The notes under the pieces: model-generated | What the model was told of the DNA's origin: nothing | Seen by the model: only the letters and a program-made list of their open reading frames with translations | Database searches by the model: none | Translations under genes and position numbers: made by a program | From: Hyphomonadaceae bacterium | GTDB lineage: Bacteria > Pseudomonadota > Alphaproteobacteria > Caulobacterales > Hyphomonadaceae | Direction: 5' to 3' | Assembly: GCA_022760335.1 (NCBI GenBank) | Contig: JALEGE010000107.1 | Location: forward strand, 1-43,870 | DNA: 43,870 nt | In this document: positions 8,146 to 16,613 of the stretch, piece after piece | How the letters are laid out: each line of letters begins with the position of its first letter | Numbering within the stretch: position 1 is the first letter of the stretch

Positions 8146-8976
8146 TCATTTGAGCCTTTGCTGATCGCGCAAATCCTTGCTGCCAACGGATTTCACGATC
8201 GAGCCGGGGCGCCAGGCCAGGACTGGCAAGGCCGCCAATTTGTCGATGATATGATGCAGCGTTGGGAACGTCTCCCAGGGCCCTGGGCTGAACGCTGCGC
8301 GCGCATCGCCAATCTTGCTGGACAGAAGCTTGTAATTGGGAACGCCCAAAGGGGTCAGCGTGGCATAGGCCGCGTCCGCCTCACCCCAGTCTCCTGTCCG
8401 GGGAACATATTTATAATGCAGCAAGCCTGCAGCCCCGGCTTCGCCACCATGCGGGGGTTTGCCCTCCTGGAAGTCGGTTGCAAATTGCAGTTCCAGAAAG
8501 GGGGTCCCGCCCCAACCAGTCTGGATGACCATCATCCCATCTGTTTCCACAGGGTCGGCGATTTCTGCGTACAGTTTGTTGAAGCCAAGCTCTTCGCGAC
8601 CACTGATGATCGGGTCGGCCATGTTTTCAAACAGGACAGACAGAAAGCTGCCCCGAACCGGACCGTCCGCGCCATTATAAGCGGCAGGGAACCGAATCCC
8701 CACAGTGTTGTACCCCCGTCCGGCCAACCATCCGATATTGCTGATATACTGCACCTCAATGGTAACGACCGGTTCTCCGTCCAGGGAAAAAGGCTCCGGC
8801 AGCAAACCGGCCAGGGCGGCCTCTTCGGTTTCGAAACGGACCGCATAGGTCGTCATGTCCGGATTGTCTGAAAGATCGTGACGATGCCCAAACTGATTCT
8901 GGCGTGGCCCTGAACCCGCGCCAAAACCAACAGGCATGCGATAGATGAGACGCATTTCGTTGCCATCTGCAGTCAT
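8146..8976 (-). CDS. Acetoacetate decarboxylase-family protein
   Basis: This 276-residue protein resembles the acetoacetate decarboxylase (ADC) superfamily. The segment GREELGFNKLYAEI (lysine near residue 131) aligns with the region holding the Schiff-base lysine of true ADCs. Many members of this branch are not acetoacetate decarboxylases but act as aldolase-dehydratases or have unknown roles. Its ATG overlaps the stop codon of the upstream TetR gene (ATGA), so it is co-transcribed and probably under that regulator. A keto-acid or beta-dicarbonyl substrate is a reasonable guess given the neighbouring oxidoreductases. Confidence 0.7.
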   Translation of the reverse strand: MTADGNEMRLIYRMPVGFGAGSGPRQNQFGHRHDLSDNPDMTTYAVRFETEEAALAGLLPEPFSLDGEPVVTIEVQYISNIGWLAGRGYNTVGIRFPAAYNGADGPVRGSFLSVLFENMADPIISGREELGFNKLYAEIADPVETDGMMVIQTGWGGTPFLELQFATDFQEGKPPHGGEAGAAGLLHYKYVPRTGDWGEADAAYATLTPLGVPNYKLLSSKIGDARAAFSPGPWETFPTLHHIIDKLAALPVLAWRPGSIVKSVGSKDLRDQQRLK

Positions 8977-9698
8977 GTCTGAGTTCCTTGATCAATGTCG
9001 TGCTGCGCGCCGCGTATGTCGGCATCCCCTGCGGGGGCGCACAGTCCGGATGATAGAAAGGGGATGGCATAGCGCAGTGCCGCGTCGGCATCGCCCATGT
9101 CGAATTCGCCGCCAGACAAGTCTTCCAGACGCGCGGATGCATTGTCAGCGAGAATGTAGGTCATCACGCCAAACACACAGGAAAGCCGCCAGAAAAATTC
9201 GCGCCGGTCCAGCGCAGGATGCAACCGCCCCAGAAGGTCGGCAAACTCCAGAGCGGCGCCATCATATATTGTGGCCAGCAGAACACGTATGTCTGCCATG
9301 GGCGCGACACTTATCTTGCCAAGAAGCCGGCGATAGGCCCGACCGCCATCCTTGAAATGGGGCCCTCGCAAGGTGGGTTCTATGAAGGCAGCAAGAACCT
9401 GGGATGTTCCAAGTTGTCCGCTCTCCAAATTCTCGCGGCACAGGCTCAGCCGGCTCAGCCTTTCCGCATTAATAGGCTCTGCATGTCGTGAGAGAAGCGC
9501 TTTGACCAGGCCAAGCTTTGACCCGAAATAGTAATTCACCGCCGCGACATTTACGCCAGCCTCTCTGGTGATCTTGCGCACCGAGGCCGCCTGATAGCCC
9601 TCGTCACAAATAATCCTTTCGGCAACGTCCAGTATGGTCGCGCGGATGCTCAATGATCCGTCGGCAAGGTTTGCCGTCTCCTGATTGGAATCGCGCAT
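8973..9698 (-). CDS. TetR-family transcriptional regulator
   Basis: This 241-residue repressor has a classic N-terminal TetR helix-turn-helix (about residues 18-65: AGVNVAAVNYYFGSKLGLVKALL) and an all-helical ligand domain. The ligand domain is of the type common in regulators of lipid or aromatic catabolism. The gene is first in an operon with the ADC-like and cyclase genes, overlapping the former by 4 bases. Two perfect inverted repeats 47 bases upstream (9745-9767) are its likely autoregulatory operator. The C-terminal tail after about residue 215 is low in order and unusual in composition. The inducer is unknown. Confidence 0.88.
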   Translation of the reverse strand: MRDSNQETANLADGSLSIRATILDVAERIICDEGYQAASVRKITREAGVNVAAVNYYFGSKLGLVKALLSRHAEPINAERLSRLSLCRENLESGQLGTSQVLAAFIEPTLRGPHFKDGGRAYRRLLGKISVAPMADIRVLLATIYDGAALEFADLLGRLHPALDRREFFWRLSCVFGVMTYILADNASARLEDLSGGEFDMGDADAALRYAIPFLSSGLCAPAGDADIRGAQHDIDQGTQT

Positions 9699-9744
9699 GA
9701 CACCTCGGTCAGAAATCCTGGAGAGTTTACGACAAACCCTCAGG

Positions 9745-9767
9745 AAACATTGTTTAAAACACTGTTT
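9745..9767. promoter_or_regulatory. Tandem TetR-type operator, two AAACAnTGTTT palindromes
   Basis: AAACATTGTTT at 9745-9755 and AAACACTGTTT at 9757-9767 are two perfect 11-base inverted repeats with one base between them, centred 12 bases apart. Such paired palindromes usually bind two TetR dimers. They lie 47 bases before the TetR start at 9698, so autoregulation of the TetR/ADC-like/cyclase operon is the simplest reading. Confidence 0.65.
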
Positions 9768-9884
9768 AAGATCTCAACCTGCGCAGGTCAATGATTGCTG
9801 AGGAGCTGTGGCTCGCCCGCAGTTCGAGTACTGGACGAAAGAGCGGACTCCCGTTTTCGCAGAACCGGCGCGGCCATAAGCAAG

Positions 9885-9926
9885 CTGGATCATCCGGCGT
9901 TTCATATTAAACGCCGGATGATCCAG
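9885..9926. repeat. Perfect 18-bp inverted repeat with a six-base loop
   Basis: The left arm CTGGATCATCCGGCGTTT (9885-9902) is matched exactly by its reverse complement at 9909-9926, with CATATT between them. It sits 140 bases past the end of the oxidoreductase operon, so it could end or stabilise that transcript. No T-run follows on either strand, so it is not a standard intrinsic terminator. It could instead be a mobile palindromic unit; I saw no second copy in the window. Confidence 0.7.
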
Positions 9927-10066
9927 AGTCCGAAAAGCATGAGCCCGGCTTCTGCGATGATGCGCCTGCGCGCTCGCTTAGGCCCTCGGCGCTTCTACCT
10001 TCTGCTTTTAAGGACAGCCCGTCTTCTGCACCTGGGCGCGAGCAGCACGCCCGTGCGGGCGAGAGG

Positions 10067-11125
10067 TCATGCTGAGCGGCAATCGAGCACGATCTTTCCT
10101 GTCACCTCTCGCGCCTCCAGCATGGCATGCGCACGCGCGGCATCTGCCAATGGCAGGGTGGCGCCAATAGCAGGCCGTATGCTGCCGGAGCTGATCGCTT
10201 CCATAACGTCTGCCAGGTCTTCGCGATACGCGCCGGGGCGATTGTTGCGCCACAGGGTCACATTATATCCAACGACACCATTGCTTTGACGCGTGAGGCG
10301 GAAGGAGTCGATCTTGCTGCCGAGCAAGAGCCCTAAAATTGCAGACACACGAATTCGTCCCCCACGCGTGGTATCATAAGCACCAAACACCACTGCCGTC
10401 CCCCCCGGCTGCAGCGCCGGGAGACTTACTTTCCGCAAATGAGATCCAGCAATATGATCAAATACGGCGACGGCCCCACCTGCCGTGATCTCTTTGATAC
10501 GATCTGCAAGACCGGCACGCTCACGATAATCGAGCGGCTCCGCACCCGCGGCGCGAATTGCGTCATGTTTTCCAGGCGAAGCAAGTCCGATTGCGCGCAC
10601 ACCGCGAGCGCGGGCAAGATCGAGCAGAATTGAGCCAACGCCACCGCCTGCGCCGCACACAACGATCCACTCTCCTGGATCAGCCGACGCAACTCGCGTC
10701 AGCATTTGCCAGGCCGTCACGCCATTCAGCACACCGGCGAGCAGCAATGCGCCATCTGTTTCTTCCGGCACCCGGACAAGCCAGTCTGCCTGAACATTGG
10801 CCGCCGTCGCGTAAGATCCGGTGACCGTGATACCTGCCACGCGGTCTCCCACCTGCAGCCCATCAACACCAGGACCAAGCGCGGCAACGCGCCCGACAAG
10901 ATCATATCCTGGCACAACGGGCAGTTTGACCCCTGCATAGAGGCCATTGCGCATCACAATGTCCGCATAGGCGACACCGGTAAACTCGATATCGACGCGC
11001 ACCTCGCCCTGCCCGGGAGGCGGCAGCTCCACCGTTCTCCCACGCAGGCTTTTTGCAGGTCCACGGCGCGGGGCCATGACCTGGAAGACCTTATCGGTTT
11101 CGGTCTGACCGTAGCTGTCAGGCAA
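10067..11125 (-). CDS. Zinc-less MDR-family NAD(P)H:quinone/enone oxidoreductase
   Basis: This 352-residue medium-chain dehydrogenase/reductase has a GroES-like N-terminal domain (about 30-130: GEVRVDIEFTGVAYADIVMRNGLY). The Rossmann fold follows (about 150-310: VCGAGGGVGSILLDLARARG). The cysteine and histidine zinc ligands of alcohol dehydrogenases are absent, so it resembles quinone oxidoreductases and enoyl/enone reductases. The frame starts with TTG at 11125, preceded by a very strong GGAGGGAGGGG, and overlaps the end of the epimerase gene by 8 bases. An ATG at 11077 is the alternative. As last gene of the monooxygenase operon it probably reduces an unsaturated ketone or interconverts alcohol and ketone. 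Confidence 0.85.
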   Translation of the reverse strand: MPDSYGQTETDKVFQVMAPRRGPAKSLRGRTVELPPPGQGEVRVDIEFTGVAYADIVMRNGLYAGVKLPVVPGYDLVGRVAALGPGVDGLQVGDRVAGITVTGSYATAANVQADWLVRVPEETDGALLLAGVLNGVTAWQMLTRVASADPGEWIVVCGAGGGVGSILLDLARARGVRAIGLASPGKHDAIRAAGAEPLDYRERAGLADRIKEITAGGAVAVFDHIAGSHLRKVSLPALQPGGTAVVFGAYDTTRGGRIRVSAILGLLLGSKIDSFRLTRQSNGVVGYNVTLWRNNRPGAYREDLADVMEAISSGSIRPAIGATLPLADAARAHAMLEAREVTGKIVLDCRSA

Positions 11126-12146
11126 TCACCCCTCCCTCCAGCAGACCTGCTGACCTGAACCAGTTCACCTCATCGCGAATGGTGTCTTCGACCGGGCGGA
11201 AGGTCAGGCCCAGTTCGGTCTCGCTCTTTGTGTGGTTGAAGCGGGTGCGGAAGGATTCTTTCCGCATATTGTTCACCGCATCCATGCTCAGAAGGACCTG
11301 CTGTCCGAAAACACGCGCGCGCACCTCATTGAAGAAGGCAATCGTGTAGAGCGCGAAATAGGGCACAAGGGTTTTTGGCGCTGGCTTGCCAGTGACTTCC
11401 TGATAGCGCTGCGACAGCTCAACCATGGTCATGCCACGCCCGGCGGCGAGATACCGCTCGCCGCGCCGGCCCTGCCGAGCGGCTGCAAGCTGCGCTATGG
11501 CCACATCACGCGCATCTACGTAGGAAAATGTGGCGGCAGGCAGACCCGGCAAACTTCCATTCATGTAATCGAGTGTGAACTGGCCCGCTGAAGTCGGCCC
11601 CAGATCACCCGGCCCATGCATCCAACCTGGCAGGACCATGCAAACATGAGAGTCCGGATGCGCCGCAAGGTGCTTGAAGACCTCCTCATCGGCCAAAATC
11701 TTTGAGCGATAGTAATCATCGCCCTCATCCGGCTTGCGGGTCATGGTCTCATCAATCAGATCACCATCCTCACCATTCAGAACGGCAATCGAACTGGTGT
11801 GGACAATGCGCCGGATCCCACTTTCATGGGCAGCGGCCAGCAGGTCGCGCGTACCGTCGACATTGACCCTTTTCAGTTTTTCCCAATGTTTGCCGCCCTT
11901 GTAGCTGTCGCGGAAATACGCAGCCGTATGGAACACGATATCGCATCCCTCCAGCGCGGGCGAAAAGCCTGCGACATCTTCCATGTCGCCAATCACGACC
12001 TCGAGATTGTCCAGCCCAGCGAGCTGCTGCTCGGCCTTGGCCTGCGAGCGCGCCAGGGCCTTCACGCGATAGCCCTCCTGAAGAAGGAGCCGGACAAGAT
12101 TGTTACCAAGAAGACCGGTCGCACCGGTAACGAAAGCTGTTTGCAA
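11118..12146 (-). CDS. NAD-dependent epimerase/dehydratase-like SDR (dihydroflavonol-4-reductase type)
   Basis: This is a 342-residue extended short-chain dehydrogenase. The Rossmann motif TGATGLLG lies within the first 15 residues. The catalytic YxxxK is YYRSK near residue 145, with the serine-rich strand VHTSSIAVL before it. Relatives reduce ketones or epimerise sugars, and in catabolic operons usually act on hydroxy/keto steps of alicyclic or steroid-like compounds. I chose the TTG at 12146 because GGAG stands seven bases upstream and it begins directly at the first beta strand. The open frame reaches another TTG at 12230 without such a site. It lies 108 bases downstream of the monooxygenase gene. 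Confidence 0.82.
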   Translation of the reverse strand: MQTAFVTGATGLLGNNLVRLLLQEGYRVKALARSQAKAEQQLAGLDNLEVVIGDMEDVAGFSPALEGCDIVFHTAAYFRDSYKGGKHWEKLKRVNVDGTRDLLAAAHESGIRRIVHTSSIAVLNGEDGDLIDETMTRKPDEGDDYYRSKILADEEVFKHLAAHPDSHVCMVLPGWMHGPGDLGPTSAGQFTLDYMNGSLPGLPAATFSYVDARDVAIAQLAAARQGRRGERYLAAGRGMTMVELSQRYQEVTGKPAPKTLVPYFALYTIAFFNEVRARVFGQQVLLSMDAVNNMRKESFRTRFNHTKSETELGLTFRPVEDTIRDEVNWFRSAGLLEGGVIA

Positions 12147-12254
12147 CAGATTTCTCCATGAATTACTGCGAGGGAGATAGGCAACACACGCGCGCGCCAA
12201 CACCCACGCTTCCGCGAAGTTAATTTGCAAAAACAGAGTTCCGTTCTTGTCCGA

Positions 12255-14081
12255 TCAGGACACGGACGCAGCATGCAATATCAGCCCATCCAGGGAACCA
12301 CTCTCCTGCAACTCATGCAACATGGCGATAAAGTCCGCAGATCTGCCGGGATAATACTCATTGCGAACTGAACTCGGATCGACCTGGCCCTCAGCATTGT
12401 AATAACTGGGGGTACACTCTTGGTCGAACTTTGTCTTCAACCCTGCAAAGGACAGCATATGGTGAACCCAGGCATCCTCGGCATCCTTGCTCGGCTCAAG
12501 CGCGCCAAGCCCGCGGGCCCTGCATGCACTGACCAGAAAGGCAATATGCTTTGCTGCCTCATTGGACATATGGGTGAAGTTCGGCGTGTTTGGCGCCTGC
12601 GGCATGCCCATCAGGAACAAGTTTGGGAAGTCGTGCGACATCAGGCCGTGTAATGTCGACACGCCTCGTTCGCGCTGCCATTTCTGCGAAAGTGTTTCGC
12701 CTGACCGCCCTGTTATGGAAAAGCCGAAACGCTGTTCGAAACTGGTGCGCACCTCAAAGCCCGTCGCCAGGATGAGGCAATCAAGCGGGTAAAGTGTGTC
12801 GCCAACAATCGCACCCTCTTCCACGAATTCAGCAACACCGCGCCCGTCTGTATCGACCAAATGGACATTTGACCGATTATAGGCGTCCAGATACGCGTCG
12901 TGGAATGTTGGGCGCTTGCACCAGACATTGTAATAAGGCTTCAGCGCCCCGGCTGTCTGCGGGTCTTTCACCGTCGCATCGATACGCGCGCGCAGCTCTT
13001 CCATCTTTTGCAGGTCTGCCAACTGGCGCTGACGCTTTTCCTCATCGGTCATGTTCGCCAGTTCTGCGCCAACGTCTGCAAACAGCACCGTCCATCCATC
13101 ATTGACGAGGTCCAGTTCGACCCGAGATGCCGCGCCGCATACAATGTTGTTGAAATTGTCCATCCGCTCTTGCTGCCAACCCGGCTTGAGCGTGGCCGCC
13201 CAGTCTGGATCAGTCGACTGGTTCCCGCGCACGCCAACCGATGGCGGCGTGCGCTGGAATACAAACAGATCGCCAGCATAGTCCGCAACGCTCGGCACAA
13301 CCTGAATGGCCGTCGCGCCCGTCCCAACGATCCCCACACGCTTTCCAGCGAGACCGGTCTGTCCGCCGTTTTCATCACCACCGGTATAGGCATAATCCCA
13401 GCGGCTGGTGTGGAAGACACGCCCCTTGAATGTCTCCAATCCCGACACGCCCGGCAATTGTGGCCTGGTAAGCGGGCCAGTCGATACGCAAAGGAATTGC
13501 GCCATCAACTCGTCGCCATGGGACGTTGTGATATGCCACCTTTGGGTTGTTTCCACCCATTCCGCACGCTCCACACCAGCCTGGAACAGGGCGTCTCGTT
13601 CAAGATCGAAAACCTCAGCAATCCGTTTCGCATGCGCGCGGATCTCTGGCCCCGGCGCATATTTCATGCTCGGCAAATAGCCGGTCTCTTCCAGCAGGGG
13701 CATGTAGATATAGGCCTCGGTATCGCAGGACGCGCCGGGATACCGGTTCCAGTACCAGGCCCCCCCGAAGCCAGCGGCGCGATCAATGATCCGAATCTTT
13801 TCAACACCGGCCTGGCGCAAGCGCGCGCCGGCCAGCAAGCCACCAAATCCCGCACCGATAATGGCCACATCACACGCCTCGCGAACAGGCGCCCTTGAGG
13901 GCGGTTCAGGTGCGTGAGGATCATCGAGGATGTAGGCAAGTTCGCCATCGGCCGCGCGGAACTGGGCCGCGCCCTCACTGTGGAGGCGCTTTTCGCGCTC
14001 CAGTCGATACCGCTCAAGCAGTGCACTGGCGTTTGTCGCCGCGCCTGAATCTTCCCCTACCCGGTTTGAACCGTCGGCCAT
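12255..14081 (-). CDS. Type I Baeyer-Villiger monooxygenase
   Basis: This 608-residue flavoprotein uses FAD, NADPH and O2 to insert oxygen next to a ketone, giving an ester or lactone. The FAD motif VAIIGAGFGGLLAGARLR is near residue 72. The Baeyer-Villiger fingerprint FKGRVFHTSRWDY is near 220, fitting FxGxxxHTxxW followed by an acidic residue. The NADPH motif VGIVGTGATAIQVVP follows near 248. An N-terminal extension of about 65 residues matches the larger cyclic-ketone and steroid-type enzymes. A good GGGAG ribosome-binding site precedes the ATG. With the epimerase and MDR genes it forms a leftward operon, divergent from a LysR gene. The ketone substrate cannot be told from the sequence. 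Confidence 0.93.
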   Translation of the reverse strand: MADGSNRVGEDSGAATNASALLERYRLEREKRLHSEGAAQFRAADGELAYILDDPHAPEPPSRAPVREACDVAIIGAGFGGLLAGARLRQAGVEKIRIIDRAAGFGGAWYWNRYPGASCDTEAYIYMPLLEETGYLPSMKYAPGPEIRAHAKRIAEVFDLERDALFQAGVERAEWVETTQRWHITTSHGDELMAQFLCVSTGPLTRPQLPGVSGLETFKGRVFHTSRWDYAYTGGDENGGQTGLAGKRVGIVGTGATAIQVVPSVADYAGDLFVFQRTPPSVGVRGNQSTDPDWAATLKPGWQQERMDNFNNIVCGAASRVELDLVNDGWTVLFADVGAELANMTDEEKRQRQLADLQKMEELRARIDATVKDPQTAGALKPYYNVWCKRPTFHDAYLDAYNRSNVHLVDTDGRGVAEFVEEGAIVGDTLYPLDCLILATGFEVRTSFEQRFGFSITGRSGETLSQKWQRERGVSTLHGLMSHDFPNLFLMGMPQAPNTPNFTHMSNEAAKHIAFLVSACRARGLGALEPSKDAEDAWVHHMLSFAGLKTKFDQECTPSYYNAEGQVDPSSVRNEYYPGRSADFIAMLHELQESGSLDGLILHAASVS

Positions 14082-14160
14082 TTCTTCGCTCCCTATTCAC
14101 GTGTCTTTTCGACCTTGTGGGAAATGGGACGCCAGTATGAGTTGCAAATAAATGCGTATA

Positions 14161-14188
14161 CTCGCAAAAACAGTATCGAATTTCGCAA
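14161..14188 (+). promoter_or_regulatory. TCGCAA direct repeat in the LysR/monooxygenase promoter
   Basis: CTCGCAA at 14161-14167 and TTCGCAA at 14182-14188 are direct repeats exactly 21 bases apart. The pair before dgcA has the same core and spacing. It lies 24 bases before the LysR start and 80 bases from the monooxygenase start. It may bind the AraC-type regulator that controls the betaine genes, or be part of the LysR site itself. The flanking bases also include the small palindrome CGAATTTCG. Confidence 0.4.
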
Positions 14189-14212
14189 TGCTAGAGCCGG
14201 GAACGAGATCCG

Positions 14213-15055
14213 ATGAACTGGGATGACCTGAGGATACTGCTGGCCGTCGCCGAACGCGGCAGCTTTTTGAAAGCCGGGAACGCACTGTCCATCGCGCCGT
14301 CTACCATTGCTCGCAGGATTGATCAGTTGGAAGCGTCTGTCGGCCTGATGCTGATTGAGAGATCAGTTGGCGGAGCACGCCTGACGGCCAAAGGCAGCGC
14401 TCTTGCCGAGATCGCTGGAAGAATCGACAAGGAGTTGTTGCGCGAGAATGCGCAGACGGATCAGACAGGAGAGCTTCGGGGCACGATCTCTGTTTCCATC
14501 GGTGATGGCTTTATTCCAACCGTGTCGCGTTTGGCATCCGACTTCTCTGCAGAGCATCCCGGCTGCACGATCGAAGTGTTTGTGGAAAACCGGGCCGCCA
14601 ATGTTGGGCGCGGCGATGTCGACCTGGCAATCCGGACAGTCCGGCTTGGGGAAGCCTCGCTTATCTATCGTGCCATTTCAGAACTCGAATTTGGCTTCTT
14701 TGCCTCGCCCGAGTGTCTTGAAAGAAATCGCGAGCGCATGCAGCCGCACCTGGTGGATTATGTCACAACGCTACCACCACTGGACACCGTCCCACACATG
14801 CAGCAGGCCCGGCAAATGGGCTTTCAAAAGGTCACCGTTCGCGCATCAAGCTTTGCCGCTCAGCTTGCCGCCGTTCGGGCTGGAGCGGGAATTGCCGTTC
14901 TGCCACGCGCCTCCGCCGGCCGGCTTGAAGAGGTGTTCACCGAGTATGAACTGCCGTCCCAGACTGTCTATCTGGTGACGCGCCCAGCCGCGCTGAAGCA
15001 GCCGCACATCCGCGCTTTCGTTGATCGGATTTATGGCCTCTTCAATGCGACATGA
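14213..15055 (+). CDS. LysR-family transcriptional regulator
   Basis: This 280-residue protein starts directly with the LysR winged helix (MNWDDLRILLAVAERGSF, then NALSIAPSTIARRIDQLEASVG). A type 2 periplasmic-binding-like effector domain follows (about 90-275). The sub-branch lacks the long linker of CbbR-type regulators and resembles those beginning MDWDDLR. It is divergent from the monooxygenase operon across 131 bases, so activation or repression of that operon is likely. On its right it converges with betB. The inducer is unknown. Confidence 0.9.
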   Translation: MNWDDLRILLAVAERGSFLKAGNALSIAPSTIARRIDQLEASVGLMLIERSVGGARLTAKGSALAEIAGRIDKELLRENAQTDQTGELRGTISVSIGDGFIPTVSRLASDFSAEHPGCTIEVFVENRAANVGRGDVDLAIRTVRLGEASLIYRAISELEFGFFASPECLERNRERMQPHLVDYVTTLPPLDTVPHMQQARQMGFQKVTVRASSFAAQLAAVRAGAGIAVLPRASAGRLEEVFTEYELPSQTVYLVTRPAALKQPHIRAFVDRIYGLFNAT

Positions 15056-15142
15056 AAATTCTACATATCCCGATCCCACAACACATCACACATTGACGCG
15101 ACTCGCCGTCAGCAGATGCCAAACCGGGCCCTTGAGCGCCAG

Positions 15143-16591
15143 TCACCGCGACTGTGTCAGGATGCTTTTTGTCTGCGTGTAGTGATCAAGGACAAGCAGG
15201 CCATTCTCGCGTCCAAGTCCAGATTGCTTGTAACCACCGAAAGGCATGGCGATCGGATATTCATTATAGGTGTTTATCCAGCAAATGCCCGCCTGCAATT
15301 GGTGCGCGACCCGTTCTGCTCGTCCATTGTCACCTGTATAGATGCCAGCCGCGAGTCCCAGCTCGGTTGCGTTGGCGCGCCCGATCACCTCCTCTTCGGT
15401 GTCAAACATCATGACGCAGGCAACCGGCCCAAAGATCTCTTCTCTTGCAATCCGCATCGCTTCGCGAACATCTGTGAATATTGTCGGCCGCACATAAGTG
15501 CCGTCTGCAGCCATGCTGACCGAATTCGGCCCGCCGCTCACGCAGGTTGCACCTTCGCTGAGGCCAAGCTCTATATAGGTCCGCACACTTTCGGCATGGT
15601 GTTCTGAGACCAGCGGCCCGATCTCGGTTTCGGGATCGAGCGGATCGCCCATTTTCATGCTTTCCGCACGCGCGATGAACAGTTCCAGGAAGCGATCAAA
15701 TGCCGACCGCTGCACATAAATGCGGGTGCAATTGCTGCAAATCTGGCCGCTCGAATAGAAGTTTCCGGCAGCGGCGCCCTCTACCGCGGCTTCAAGATCT
15801 GCATCGTCGAACACAATCAGCGGTGACTTGCCGCCAAGCTCAAGCGAGACATGTTTGAGCTGTGCAGTGGCGGCCGCGTGGATTTTCTTTCCCGTTGCGA
15901 CAGATCCGGTCAGTGAAACCTTCGCAACACCCGGGTGCTCGACAAGCCACTGGCCCACCTTGCCATCGCCCTGGACCACATTGAACAAGCCTGCAGGCGC
16001 GCCCGCCTCGGCAATAATCTCCGCCAGTTTCAAGGCACTTAGCGGTGTGGTTTCCGACGGTTTGAAGATCATGGCATTGCCGCACAGCAAAGCCGGCGCG
16101 GCCTTCCAGCCCGCGATTTGTATGGGATAGTTCCACGCGCCGATGCCGACACAAACGCCAAGAGGTTCCTTCAGAACCTTGATGGTTCCAGTGTCGGTCT
16201 GCTCGGTAGATCCTTGAAGGGCAGTGGGTGAGAGGGCGCTGTAATATTCAAAGCACTCGGCGGCAGAGGCCGGATCCGATACCAAAGTCTCGCTGATGGG
16301 CTTGCCTGTATCGAATGTTTCAAGGCGCGCCAGTTCATCATTCCTGTCCCGTAGGATTTCCGCCACACGCCGCAGGACCTGTTGCCGTTCGGACAATGAG
16401 GTCGTGCGCCATATGGCCTGCGCATTCTGCGCGGAATGGATCGCGTGATCCAATATGGCTGGCGTTGCGACATGCAGACGGGCAATCACGCGCCCATCGG
16501 CAGGAAAGCAGCTCTGGAAGGGCGTGCCCTCGCGGTCGTCTCTATATGCGCCCTCAACGAAGTGAGAGCCCTCGGGTTGGTGCGGGTACAT
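15143..16591 (-). CDS. betB: Betaine-aldehyde dehydrogenase (ALDH superfamily)
   Basis: This NAD(P)-dependent enzyme oxidises betaine aldehyde to glycine betaine. At 482 residues it has the family length. The glutamate base lies in SLELGGKSP near residue 250, and the catalytic cysteine in SSGQICSNCTRIYV near 283. The N-terminal nucleotide-site strand is GIGAWNYPIQIAGWK, as in BetB/ALDH9 enzymes. I took the ATG at 16591 (MYPHQPEGSHF), which has AAGG nine bases upstream; the longer frame overlaps the cupin gene. It closes the leftward operon, 22 bases after the cupin. A related amino-aldehyde substrate is possible, but the divergent betA-like gene and downstream betaine pathway support the BetB role. 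Confidence 0.85.
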   Translation of the reverse strand: MYPHQPEGSHFVEGAYRDDREGTPFQSCFPADGRVIARLHVATPAILDHAIHSAQNAQAIWRTTSLSERQQVLRRVAEILRDRNDELARLETFDTGKPISETLVSDPASAAECFEYYSALSPTALQGSTEQTDTGTIKVLKEPLGVCVGIGAWNYPIQIAGWKAAPALLCGNAMIFKPSETTPLSALKLAEIIAEAGAPAGLFNVVQGDGKVGQWLVEHPGVAKVSLTGSVATGKKIHAAATAQLKHVSLELGGKSPLIVFDDADLEAAVEGAAAGNFYSSGQICSNCTRIYVQRSAFDRFLELFIARAESMKMGDPLDPETEIGPLVSEHHAESVRTYIELGLSEGATCVSGGPNSVSMAADGTYVRPTIFTDVREAMRIAREEIFGPVACVMMFDTEEEVIGRANATELGLAAGIYTGDNGRAERVAHQLQAGICWINTYNEYPIAMPFGGYKQSGLGRENGLLVLDHYTQTKSILTQSR

Positions 16592-16613
16592 TGAGTTGCC
16601 TTTGGCCGAGGGT

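Larger units (their letters stand above)
9699..10066. other. Gene-free spacer holding a TetR operator and a long hairpin
   Basis: These 368 bases lie between the start of the leftward TetR gene and the end of the leftward oxidoreductase gene. They hold the double TetR-type operator (9745-9767) and a perfect 18-base-pair hairpin (9885-9926). A plus-strand frame at 9795-10289 runs into the oxidoreductase gene in antisense and shows no protein-family features, so I do not call it. The stretch from about 9930 to 10060 shows nothing recognisable. Confidence 0.5.

Noticed and set aside
8091-8186. TTG at 8186 as start of the cyclase gene
   Set aside because: It lies inside the preceding gene without a ribosome-binding site, and the extra residues do not match the family; the GTG at 8090 fits better.
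9795-10289. Plus-strand frame of 164 codons across the hairpin spacer
   Set aside because: It runs through the hairpin and into the oxidoreductase gene in antisense, with no ribosome-binding site or family match.
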